DNA from: G963668655 sp963668655
Lineage (GTDB): Bacteria; Myxococcota_A; SURF-8
Assembly: GCA_963668655.2 (NCBI GenBank)
Contig: CAXXPQ010000003.1
Span: 372,001 to 436,000 of the forward strand
Reading direction: 5' to 3'
DNA length: 64,000 nt
Shown here piece after piece: positions 1 to 7,941 of this stretch. Both the position numbers and the translations under genes were made by a program. Under the pieces are notes generated by a model. It had not been told where the DNA came from and made no database searches. It saw nothing but the letters and a program-made list of their open reading frames with translations. Each line of letters opens with the position of its first letter. The first letter of the stretch is position 1.

Positions 1-1275
1 GGTCAGGGCCGAGACGTAGATCTTGAACTTGTTTCTGGCGGGTACGCTGGCGGAGAGCTTCGGGTTCAACCCGTGAATGCCTTCCACCACCAGCACCTGA
101 TCCGTTTCCAGCTTCAGCGGAATGGTCTTGTCCCGCCTGCGGATTCCCTGAACGAAATCGTAGATCGGCGTTTCCACCGATTCCCCGTTCAGAAGCCTTT
201 GCATGTGGTCGTTGAACATCGCCACATCCAGCGCCTCCAGGCATTCGAAATCGTACGTGCCGTCCGCATTCTTCGGCGTGTCCAGCCGATTCACGTAATA
301 ATTGTCCAGACTTATGAGAAGGGGGCGGATTCCATTGACCCGAAGCTGGACGTCCAGCCGCTTGGTGAAAGTCGTTTTTCCGGAGGACGAAGGCCCGGCG
401 ATGAGCACCAGACGAGTTTCCGTGGCGGCATGCGAGATCCGATCCGCCAGCCGGGCGATCTTCTTTTCCTGCAAGCCCTCGGAAATCCGAATGTTTTCCG
501 ATATCGATCCGGAGATGCAGGCCTGGTTCAACTGGCTGACGTTCCAGATGCCGATCATCTCGTTCCAGGCACGGGTTTCCCGGTAGGCCGCGAATAGCTT
601 GCGCTGTTCCGGGAGCCGGGAAAAGATTTTACCGCTTTGGGTCGGAAAAACCAGGATGCAGCCCGTGGATTTCGGGAACAGGCCGAAATCGGCGCACAGG
701 CCGGTTCTCGGGGCGATGGGGCCGTATACCACATCCCGGAATTCTCCCATCACCACCCAGTCCACTTCCGCGCTCAGCCGCTGGCGAAGCAGGCGCGCCT
801 TGGAAGTGTACCCTTTCTCCAGGAAATATTCCTCGGCCTCCTCGGCGGCAACCGGAACGGAATGGATCGGCCGATCGGCCGCGATCAGTTCCCGCATGCG
901 CTGTTCCACCGCGCGGAGCATCCGTTTTCCCGCGCAGTTTTCCCCGCTGTGGATCCGGTAGAAATACCCCCGGCCCAGCGCCTGCCCGATTTCCAGGCGG
1001 ACTTCCGGATACAACTCTGCGAAGGCTTCGCAAAAGATCAACGCCAGCGTCCGCCGATAGATGTCCGCGCCTTCCTTGGAGGAATAGTCCACCGTTTCCA
1101 CGATGGAACTGGAGCGCAAGGGACGTTCCAACCCCATCAGCCGATTGTTGACGATGGCCCCCAGGGCGTTCGACCGCTTCAGTTCAGGAAACAATTCCTG
1201 AAGCTTGAGAATCGTCGTTCCGGGGTTGACCTTCACCACTTTGCCGTTGAAATCGACATCGACTCTTTTCGTCAT
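1..1275 (-). CDS. TGS-domain nucleoside (uridine) kinase, 3' end outside window
   Basis: Likely phosphorylates a nucleoside such as uridine; the exact substrate is not visible. The ATG is at 1275 behind a GGGAG ribosome site, and the frame is open to the window edge (425 residues, no stop seen). The N-terminus reads as a TGS-like ubiquitin fold (MTKRVDVDFNGKVVKVNPGT), followed by a threonyl-tRNA-synthetase-like second domain with HSGEN and HSVPV segments, then a P-loop kinase with Walker A GPSSSGKTTF (about residue 290) and the uridine-kinase-like DNYYVNR and DFVQG segments. This TGS + HxxxH + Udk architecture is a known family of about 550 residues, so about 120 residues are probably missing on the left. 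It lies 73 nt downstream of the sensor kinase, same strand. Confidence 0.85.
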   Translation of the reverse strand, partial: MTKRVDVDFNGKVVKVNPGTTILKLQELFPELKRSNALGAIVNNRLMGLERPLRSSSIVETVDYSSKEGADIYRRTLALIFCEAFAELYPEVRLEIGQALGRGYFYRIHSGENCAGKRMLRAVEQRMRELIAADRPIHSVPVAAEEAEEYFLEKGYTSKARLLRQRLSAEVDWVVMGEFRDVVYGPIAPRTGLCADFGLFPKSTGCILVFPTQSGKIFSRLPEQRKLFAAYRETRAWNEMIGIWNVSQLNQACISGSISENIRISEGLQEKKIARLADRISHAATETRLVLIAGPSSSGKTTFTKRLDVQLRVNGIRPLLISLDNYYVNRLDTPKNADGTYDFECLEALDVAMFNDHMQRLLNGESVETPIYDFVQGIRRRDKTIPLKLETDQVLVVEGIHGLNPKLSASVPARNKFKIYVSALT

Positions 1276-1348
1276 GCAGGCTCCCGTAAAATGGAAAATC
1301 GGTTTTCTCGAATCGATACGAATTCGTTGCCATCCAAAGGACAATCGG

Positions 1349-3004
1349 TCAAGAAGCGGCGACCTTGAGCCATTTCGGGGATTGGATCGGGATCGTGAAA
1401 TAGAAACGGGAGCCCTGCCCGAGTTTGCTCTCCACCCAGACGGTTCCGCCGTGCAGTTCGATGAACTTTTTGACGATGGCCAGGCCCAGCCCGGCGCCCT
1501 CGTAGCGTTTCGTCAACGATCCGTCCGCCTGCTGGAATTCGCCGAAGATGCGTTTCTGATCTTCCACGGAAATTCCCATCCCCGAATCCCAGACGCAGAA
1601 GCGGGCCAGATCCCGCTGCCGGATGGCACTGATGCCGATTTCTCCGTTATCGTCCGTGAACTTGAAGGCGTTGGACAGCAGATTGTAGATCACCTGTTTC
1701 AGCTTGCGTTCGTCTCCGGCGATGACGGACAGATTGTCGTCCACTTCGATGGTCAGGTTGATGTTGTGGGAGTGAGCCTTTTCCTTCATGAGGTTGGTGG
1801 ACATGGCCAGGAAATCGTGGACGGGAAATTCCGCCAATTCCAACTCCATCTTGCCGGCTTCGATCTTGGACAGATCCAGGATGTCGTTGATCAGCGACAG
1901 TAGATGGCGGGCGGAATCCAGCACGTCGTGGAGATACTCCCGCTGCTTGTCGTTTAACGGACCGAAGTATTCGTCCAGGAGCACTTCGGAAAACCCGATG
2001 ATGGAGTTCAGCGGCGTACGCAGTTCGTGACTCATGTTTGCCAGGAACTCGGATTTATGCCGGTTGGATTCCAGCGCCCGCTGGGTCTGGAATTCCAGTT
2101 CTTCCTTGATTTCGGTGAGTTCCTGGTTCTTTTTCTCCATCTCGCGCGTCAGGCGGTTCAGGTCCGAGATGTCCTGTAGGAAAACGAAGGATTCCTCCGA
2201 GCCCCGATAGGAGCTGACGGACCCCAACAGCACGCGCTCTCCGATGACGAAATGGAGATTCTTGCTGATCAGATCCTCTCCGACGATGCGCGTAATGGCC
2301 GTGAAAGCCTTGCCTCCGTCGTCGAACAGATTCTTGACGTTGGACACCCGGGGAAGCCGGTTGCTTTTCAGAAAATCCAAGAGGGCCTGGTTGGCGAAGG
2401 TAATCTCGCCGTATTTGTCCACGCAGAACATGGGGTTCGGATTTTCCCTGGGGATGCGGGACAGGCGCCTCAATTCCCGCTCGCCCTCGCGCCAGCGGGC
2501 GACTTCCTCCGAGTGGCGGATGATCTCTCCCAGCCAGGGACCGATGGCCTTGACCAGTTCCAGCAGGTCGCCGTCCGGATCGAAGGGCTTTCCGGAATGG
2601 AGCAGCAGCACGCCGAAAGCTCCATGGGCGTCGCTGATCGATTGGAGGACATAGGTGCCCGCATTTCTTCCCGTTTCTTCCGATGAATTCGACACCGGAT
2701 GAAGAACGTGCCGGCCCACGGAAAGAAGGGCCTGACGAAAAGCCGATTTCACTTCCGGATGCGCCAGTTCCTCGAAGCGAACCCGGGCGGACTCGCCGCA
2801 TTCCGCAAGCCGTTCCAGATCCCCCCGGGACAAACTGTTGAAATAGATCGAACCGGACTGGAAGGGCAGCCGGGAAAGAACGGTTTCAAGAATCTTCTGG
2901 CAAACCGTAAAAAGCCCCTGGGTGGTCATGGCGATGCCGAAAAGGTCTTTCAGGATAACCAGTTGGCTGGGACTGTAGTCGTTGTCTCTGAATTGGTCGA
3001 TCAT
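1349..3004 (-). CDS. Soluble sensor histidine kinase (GAF-like, PAS, HisKA, HATPase)
   Basis: A cytoplasmic sensor kinase of 551 residues with no membrane segment. A GAF-like region covers about residues 20-170, a PAS-like region about 185-285 (MFCVDKYGEITFANQ), a coiled-coil linker about 285-315, then HisKA with the phospho-acceptor His326 in NMSHELRTPLN and a HATPase with an N box (KQVIYNLLSNAFKF), G1 (WDSGMGIS) and G2 (GAGLGLAIVKKF). I place the start at 3004 (MIDQFRD); an upstream in-frame ATG at 3055 would overlap the receiver gene by 38 nt and has a GGAAG site, so the start is uncertain. It follows the receiver gene on the same strand and probably phosphorylates it. The signal is unknown. 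Confidence 0.88.
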   Translation of the reverse strand: MIDQFRDNDYSPSQLVILKDLFGIAMTTQGLFTVCQKILETVLSRLPFQSGSIYFNSLSRGDLERLAECGESARVRFEELAHPEVKSAFRQALLSVGRHVLHPVSNSSEETGRNAGTYVLQSISDAHGAFGVLLLHSGKPFDPDGDLLELVKAIGPWLGEIIRHSEEVARWREGERELRRLSRIPRENPNPMFCVDKYGEITFANQALLDFLKSNRLPRVSNVKNLFDDGGKAFTAITRIVGEDLISKNLHFVIGERVLLGSVSSYRGSEESFVFLQDISDLNRLTREMEKKNQELTEIKEELEFQTQRALESNRHKSEFLANMSHELRTPLNSIIGFSEVLLDEYFGPLNDKQREYLHDVLDSARHLLSLINDILDLSKIEAGKMELELAEFPVHDFLAMSTNLMKEKAHSHNINLTIEVDDNLSVIAGDERKLKQVIYNLLSNAFKFTDDNGEIGISAIRQRDLARFCVWDSGMGISVEDQKRIFGEFQQADGSLTKRYEGAGLGLAIVKKFIELHGGTVWVESKLGQGSRFYFTIPIQSPKWLKVAAS

Positions 3005-3017
3005 CCGAATCCGGCCG

Positions 3018-3440
3018 TCAGGGGGCTTCCGCCTTTTCCGCATTCGCCGCCTCATACACCGCTTCCACGTCTTCCGCGAAGGTGCGGGTATTGATCGGCT
3101 TCGGAATATACGCGTTGAAACCGTTTCTTAAAAAACGCTCCTCGTCGCCTTTCATGGCGAAAGCCGTGGAGGCGATGATCGGAATGGCCTGGGTCTCCTT
3201 TTTTTCCCGAAGAATTCTGGCCGCGTCCATTCCGCTCATGACGGGCAACTGAATGTCCATCACGATCAGATCCGGACGATGCAGCCGGGCCATGTTGACG
3301 CCTTCCCGGCCATCCGTGGCTTCGAGAATCATGTGACCGTGCAACTCCAGCAAATCCCTGCAAAGCTTCATGCTTTTGGGATTGTCCTCCACGATCAGAA
3401 CGGTAAGCGGGTTCCGCACGAACGATCTCCTGTTTTCCAC
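3018..3440 (-). CDS. Stand-alone response regulator receiver (CheY/DivK-like)
   Basis: A single receiver domain of 140 residues with no output domain. The acidic pocket is in VLIVEDN, the phospho-acceptor is Asp62 in LIVMDIQLPVMSG, the conserved Thr/Ser switch is in IIASTAFAMKG and the conserved Lys is in YIPKPI. The start codon is GTG at 3440. It is the first gene of a two-gene unit with the sensor kinase, and a promoter lies just upstream (3484-3512). With no DNA-binding domain it must act through protein contacts or as a phosphorelay intermediate; the partner beyond the adjacent kinase is not visible. Confidence 0.9.
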   Translation of the reverse strand: MENRRSFVRNPLTVLIVEDNPKSMKLCRDLLELHGHMILEATDGREGVNMARLHRPDLIVMDIQLPVMSGMDAARILREKKETQAIPIIASTAFAMKGDEERFLRNGFNAYIPKPINTRTFAEDVEAVYEAANAEKAEAP

Positions 3441-3483
3441 ATCAGCCTGAAACTCGGTGAATTTCCGCTAGGTTCGAATCGGC

Positions 3484-3512
3484 ATTCTAACAGTAATGAA
3501 TCGAAATCTCAA
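3484..3512 (-). promoter_or_regulatory. Sigma70-type promoter for receiver/kinase operon
   Basis: Read on the minus strand: -35 TTGAGA (3507-3512), 17-nt spacer, -10 TAGAAT (3484-3489), about 45 nt upstream of the GTG start at 3440. The same TAGAAT -10 recurs upstream of the malate dehydrogenase and flippase genes in this window. Confidence 0.6.
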
Positions 3513-3619
3513 CCTTTCACCGAGCTTTCCCGACAAAGCAGTGAAAAGAGTTTTCGCCGTACGGGTTTCCGGAACCCGGATACCGGATGAACGCGGAAAG
3601 AAGAAAGGCCGGACGACGA

Positions 3620-5722
3620 TCACGAAGACCGGCGGGGGAGACGGCTCAGAATATCCCTGATTCGGGTTTCCAGTCGGTCCATTTCCTGCTGGGAACGCCT
3701 ATCCGGAATCCGTCCGGAATACCTGGCGCTTTCGAACAAAGCCAGCCAACGTTCCAGCCATGGGCGAACTTCGGAAAAACGCCGCCCGGCTTCACCGAAA
3801 TATTCCGCCGGAGTCCGGGAAGCCCGATGGACCAGTCCGCGACGGGCGAACAGTTTCGCCAGCCGGGCGAAACGCCTGGAAAGGCGGATCTCGGCCCGTC
3901 CGTCCCGGAACACCAGTCGGAGGGAAACGCGAAGGGAACGGCGGAACAGCCACAAGAAAGGAAGAAGCAATCCCAGAAGGCCCAGACCGATCTCGTTTTT
4001 ATGTTCTTTCAACCAGAATAAAAACTGCTGGCCGTTCGCATTTCGCAGGTTGCGATCCATCTTGTACAGAAATGAAAGCTGGTCGCGCACGGAAAACGAG
4101 ATGACGTATCGTTGCCAGCGAAAGGCGAACGCGTCGATGACCCGCTGGATTTCGCTTGTGAGATCGGAGGCATAGCGTTCCCACCCGGCGGCGGGCGTGG
4201 GATCGAATCGCACCCAGTCGGAGCCGAAGTTCGCTTCCACCCAGGCATGGGCGTCGGATTGCCGCACGATGTAATATCCTTCGATTTCGTTGAATTCGCC
4301 TTCCTGGTATCCGGCCACCATCCGGGCCGGTATTCCCAAGGTTCGCAGCATGATCGTCATGGCCGACGCGAAGAATTCACAGTGACCGCTTCGGGATTCG
4401 AAAAGGAAATGGCCGAGCGGATCGGAACGGGGGATCCGTCCGGCTTTCAGACTGTATCCGAACGTCGTTTTCAGATGGTGCTCGATTCGCCGGGCTTTTT
4501 CCAGATCGTTTCGGGCTCCTTGAACGACCCGCTCCGCCAGCTCGGCGATACGCGGATCCAGATTCGCGGGCACCCGAAGCGAGCGGCGCAGGCTTTCCCG
4601 GCTGACGGGAAGAATGCTCTCCGGGTGACTCCAGACTTCATAACGCTGAATTTCCTGGAACTGGGGAGGCAGTTTCAGGGTTTCGTTCTGAAAAACGAGC
4701 AACTGAGGAGAGGCAACCAGAACATGAGCGAAGTGCGCCGCGTGCAGGAGATACTGGGCCTCGATGCCGTCCAGGAAAACGGTCTGGTGGGTCAGATTTT
4801 CCGGAGCGAAGGAACTGAGACGGAAAAAGGGAATGCGCTTTCTGGGGAACGCCGTGTGCGGCGGTTCCGGATAGGCGCTCCAGGTCATGCCGTCGAAGGT
4901 GTCCAGCACCGCCCCGCGCCAATAGATGGGATGCGGCAAGGGAGGTCCGGAAACGGTAACGCGCATGGCCACGGAATGATCCTGCTTGATCTCACCCACA
5001 TCACCGATGTTCACCTGGTCGGCGAAACCGGTGGTTCGCTTGTTGATGCCGAAGGAAAAACCGTACAGGGCCGAGCCCGGCCGGGGAAGAATGAAGAATA
5101 CCAGAAACGTGGCGGCCAGCATCAGGGGACCGAGGGACAGAAAAAAGCCGACGTAGCGTCTGCGGAAAACGGCCTTCTCCACGTCTTCCCGGAGCCCCGA
5201 CAGGTGCGGGAAGCGATGAATGGAAACGCGGAACGAAAGCAGCATCAATCCCCACATGACGCCCAGGGTATAGGCCGCCAGCACGAAACCGAAACTGATC
5301 TCGAAATTGATGACGGTTCCGTAGACGATCTGGGCGAAAGCCAGTCCGAAGATCTGAAGATGGTCGCGCTCGGACTTGGCCGTGAGAAATTTAATGAGAG
5401 GCAGAAAAAGGAAGATGGCGTCCAGGGCGTCCATGAAGAAAAGATAACCGAAAAACGCCAGGGACATGGCGCCCAGCACGAGAACCAGGGTCAGAAACGT
5501 CCAGACGCCGGTTCCGAACAACGGCGGCTCCGGATGGTGAAAACGCCGATAGCCAACCGCCAATGCGGCCAAAACGACGAGCGCGTGGGGAAATAGTGGA
5601 TAGGTTTCCGCCGCGAAGAGCACGGCGTATCCCATCAGCATCGAGGCGGTCAACGCCAGCCGGAGATGGAATTCCAGGCGATCCACCCGGGCTCCCGGTT
5701 TAGCGGATACGGTGGCGTCCAT
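3620..5722 (-). CDS. TgpA-like membrane transglutaminase-like protein
   Basis: A 700-residue membrane protein with several N-terminal transmembrane segments (roughly residues 15-230), a periplasmic transglutaminase-like core and a further membrane segment near residue 545 (LGLLGLLLPFLWLF) followed by a cytoplasmic tail. The core keeps the papain-like triad: Cys in RSGHCEFFAS, His in SDAHAWVE and Asp in WVRFDPTP. This is the DUF3488-transglutaminase-DUF4129 layout of TgpA. ATG 5722 (MDATVSAKPG) is preferred over the more upstream ATG 5785; either overlaps the end of the DUF58 gene. Together with DUF58 and MoxR it forms a widely conserved envelope-associated operon whose biochemical role is still unclear. 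Confidence 0.85.
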   Translation of the reverse strand: MDATVSAKPGARVDRLEFHLRLALTASMLMGYAVLFAAETYPLFPHALVVLAALAVGYRRFHHPEPPLFGTGVWTFLTLVLVLGAMSLAFFGYLFFMDALDAIFLFLPLIKFLTAKSERDHLQIFGLAFAQIVYGTVINFEISFGFVLAAYTLGVMWGLMLLSFRVSIHRFPHLSGLREDVEKAVFRRRYVGFFLSLGPLMLAATFLVFFILPRPGSALYGFSFGINKRTTGFADQVNIGDVGEIKQDHSVAMRVTVSGPPLPHPIYWRGAVLDTFDGMTWSAYPEPPHTAFPRKRIPFFRLSSFAPENLTHQTVFLDGIEAQYLLHAAHFAHVLVASPQLLVFQNETLKLPPQFQEIQRYEVWSHPESILPVSRESLRRSLRVPANLDPRIAELAERVVQGARNDLEKARRIEHHLKTTFGYSLKAGRIPRSDPLGHFLFESRSGHCEFFASAMTIMLRTLGIPARMVAGYQEGEFNEIEGYYIVRQSDAHAWVEANFGSDWVRFDPTPAAGWERYASDLTSEIQRVIDAFAFRWQRYVISFSVRDQLSFLYKMDRNLRNANGQQFLFWLKEHKNEIGLGLLGLLLPFLWLFRRSLRVSLRLVFRDGRAEIRLSRRFARLAKLFARRGLVHRASRTPAEYFGEAGRRFSEVRPWLERWLALFESARYSGRIPDRRSQQEMDRLETRIRDILSRLPRRSS

Positions 5723-6752
5723 TTCCGAATACCTCGATGATCCGATCCGCGTTTTGCGGCAGGGCGGGCCGGAGCGGTTTGTCATACAGCGCCAGCGTCC
5801 GCAGGGAGCGCCTCAGCCGGGCCGGCGTGGCGGAGTACCCGCGATCGGGCTGAAGATCCGCCAAGAGTTTGAAGGGAACGTCGTGACGGTACAGCCAGAC
5901 CAGAATGGAGGCCGCCGTAATCAGGCCGGGCTCGAAATCCTCTTCCGGATTCGGCCGGAACGACACCGCGATTTTACGGGACTCCCGTCGCTCGAATTCC
6001 TTCGTGAACAGATCCTCGGAACGGGCGCTTTTTTTCCAGTCGATCTTCCGCAGGGGCGTGCCTTTTTCGTATTCTTTCAGATAGGAAAAGGAGTCTCCGT
6101 CGTCGCCCCGGTCGCGCCGCCCGGAAAGCCCGTCTCCGAAAAGCCGGTTCAGATCGAGATTCACGGGACGGATGGCCGGATAGACCAGCAATTCCCGCTC
6201 TTTGCCCACCATGCGAATCTTGGTGAAGAGTAGAAAAGGGTACTGGGTGAACAGCCGATAGGGAGGGAATCGATGCCGCCCCCGGACGGCGACGCGTCCC
6301 TTGACCTGCACCCGGGTTTGATCTCCGGCGGCCAGATGGACCACAAAAGGCCCCCGGTCCGTCTCGAACAGATTCGGATCCCGCACGGCGAAGGCGTAGG
6401 CGCCCACAAAACGGGCCTGGTTATGGAAAGAGAAATCCACGGGGAAAGGACGTTCGGCAAAGATTTCCGGCGCGAAGCTCCGCCGGATTTCCACTTTTCC
6501 CAGGCTGGCCTCGGAGAGCAGCCCCGAAAAGACCATCAGGGAAAGCATGGCGGAAAACAGCAGAAACAACAGATTGTTGCCCGTGGTATAGGAGAAGATC
6601 AGAATCAGCAGCAGAAAGGCGAAAAAGACCCATCCCGCCTTGGTGGGGATCAGCAAGCGGGGAAGCGTGACGAAATGCCGCAAAAGCCCCCGGATTCCTC
6701 CTTTCCGGTAAGCTTGGGCCCATCGCCTTGGGAAATCCAGACGCCGGCTCAT
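5700..6752 (-). CDS. DUF58 domain membrane-anchored protein
   Basis: 350 residues. Two hydrophobic segments near residues 38-80 (WVFFAFLLLILIFSY and LLFLLFSAMLSLMVFSGLL) anchor an otherwise soluble protein; the central part contains the DUF58 signature KEYEKGTPLRKIDWKKSAR followed by ELLV/TKEF segments, resembling the vWA-like fold assigned to this family. It starts 16 nt after the moxR stop and its 3' end overlaps the TgpA-like gene, so the three are almost certainly one transcript. MoxR ATPases are thought to act on vWA-fold partners such as this. Confidence 0.88.
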   Translation of the reverse strand: MSRRLDFPRRWAQAYRKGGIRGLLRHFVTLPRLLIPTKAGWVFFAFLLLILIFSYTTGNNLLFLLFSAMLSLMVFSGLLSEASLGKVEIRRSFAPEIFAERPFPVDFSFHNQARFVGAYAFAVRDPNLFETDRGPFVVHLAAGDQTRVQVKGRVAVRGRHRFPPYRLFTQYPFLLFTKIRMVGKERELLVYPAIRPVNLDLNRLFGDGLSGRRDRGDDGDSFSYLKEYEKGTPLRKIDWKKSARSEDLFTKEFERRESRKIAVSFRPNPEEDFEPGLITAASILVWLYRHDVPFKLLADLQPDRGYSATPARLRRSLRTLALYDKPLRPALPQNADRIIEVFGNGRHRIR

Positions 6753-6768
6753 GAGGGATTCCTTCCGG

Positions 6769-7737
6769 TCAGATCGGCACGGGGGTTTGGTTCAGGATAT
6801 CCTGAAGAATATTTTCCGTTTCCCGGCGATCCGTTTCGCCATGCAACCCCGTTTCGCGAGAGACCATGCGATGCGCCAGAACGGGCAGGAAAAGATGCTT
6901 GATATCGTCCGGGAGAACATAATCCCGCCCCCGGAAATAGGCCAGGGCCTGGGTGGCGTGTTTCAGCATCAGCGAGCCTCGCGGAGAGGCTCCCAAGGTC
7001 AGTTTGTCGCTGCTTCGGGTGGCGGCGACCAGTTCCAGAAGGTAGTGAAGAATCTTTTCCTCCAGGTGAATCGCTCGCACGGCGTGCCGTGCTTCCCGGA
7101 TTTCGTCCGTATTCACCACGGGTTGCAGATCCTTGGCGGAATCGGGATGCAGATCGCGCGTCAGAATTTCCATCTCGGTGCGGATGTCCGGATAACCGAT
7201 GTGAGTGCGTAAAAGAAAGCGGTCGAGCTGGTTTTCCGGCAGGGGAAACGTCCCGTGATGCTCCATGGGATTCTGGGTGGCGATGACCAGGAAGGGATCG
7301 GGAAGTTCGTGGCTCTGATTTTCCACGGAAACGCGTTTCTCCGTCATGGCTTCGAGCAATGCCGATTGCGTTTTGGGAGAGGTGCGGTTGATTTCATCGG
7401 CCAGCACGACACCGGCGAAAATGGGCCCCTTGACGAAACGGAAGGACTCTTCCTTGCGCGAATACACCATGGCCCCCAGGATATCGGCCGGGATGGTGTC
7501 GTTGGTGAACTGGATTCGCTTGAACGAGCTGTTCACCGAACGCGCCACGGCCAGCGCCAGGGTGGTTTTCCCCACCCCGGGAATGTCTTCCAGAAGCAGG
7601 TGCCCGCCCGCCAGCAGGCTGACGACGGCCAGTTCCACCACCTCGTCCTTTCCCCGGATCACCCGGGTCACGTTTTCGAAAAGCGCGTGGACTTTTTCCC
7701 GAGTCGCGTCCGTCTGTGGTGATTTGCGAACCGCCAT
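6769..7737 (-). CDS. MoxR-family AAA+ ATPase
   Basis: 322 residues, the usual length for MoxR. Walker A is GVGKTTLALAVA (near residue 57), Walker B is VVLADEINRTSPKTQSALLEAM, sensor-1 is FLVIATQNP and the C-terminal lid has GASPRGSL. ATG 7737 sits behind a perfect AAGGAGG site. It is the first gene of the MoxR-DUF58-transglutaminase operon and probably acts as a chaperone-like ATPase on the DUF58 partner. A TTGACG-17-TAAGGT promoter lies just upstream. Confidence 0.93.
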   Translation of the reverse strand: MAVRKSPQTDATREKVHALFENVTRVIRGKDEVVELAVVSLLAGGHLLLEDIPGVGKTTLALAVARSVNSSFKRIQFTNDTIPADILGAMVYSRKEESFRFVKGPIFAGVVLADEINRTSPKTQSALLEAMTEKRVSVENQSHELPDPFLVIATQNPMEHHGTFPLPENQLDRFLLRTHIGYPDIRTEMEILTRDLHPDSAKDLQPVVNTDEIREARHAVRAIHLEEKILHYLLELVAATRSSDKLTLGASPRGSLMLKHATQALAYFRGRDYVLPDDIKHLFLPVLAHRMVSRETGLHGETDRRETENILQDILNQTPVPI

Positions 7738-7758
7738 GTTTCCTCCTTGATGATTCCT

Positions 7759-7787
7759 ACCTTAACCAAGAACGGTTTCGGCGTCAA
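7759..7787 (-). promoter_or_regulatory. Promoter for moxR-DUF58-TgpA operon
   Basis: Minus strand: -35 TTGACG (7782-7787), 17-nt spacer, -10 TAAGGT (7759-7764), about 20 nt before the moxR ATG, giving a short leader that holds only the ribosome site. Confidence 0.5.
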
Positions 7788-7827
7788 AAAGATTCCATGA
7801 AAGTTCCGGCGTTCGGAATCGGGCAAG

Positions 7828-7848
7828 ACGCAAAACATTGCGTTTTTT
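7828..7848 (+). terminator. Hairpin plus T-run in the leader of the carboxylase gene
   Basis: On the plus strand a perfect 6-bp stem (ACGCAA 7828-7833 / TTGCGT 7838-7843) with an AACA loop is followed by a run of six T. It has the form of an intrinsic terminator but lies about 95 nt upstream of the carboxylase ATG in the divergent moxR/carboxylase interval, where no upstream plus-strand gene would need terminating. It could be an attenuator of the carboxylase transcript or block read-through antisense to moxR. Confidence 0.45.
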
Positions 7849-7941
7849 CTTCCTGCGACTATCATGGATGGCACGATTTCGAAGGAAACGGCCAAAGCGC
7901 CGTCCGCGTCGTTTCGCGGACGGACGGGAAAGGAAGGCGGC

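Noticed and set aside
3562..3578. CGGGTT/AACCCG inverted repeat after the TgpA-like gene
   Set aside because: Short stem without a T-run on the minus strand, so not called a terminator.
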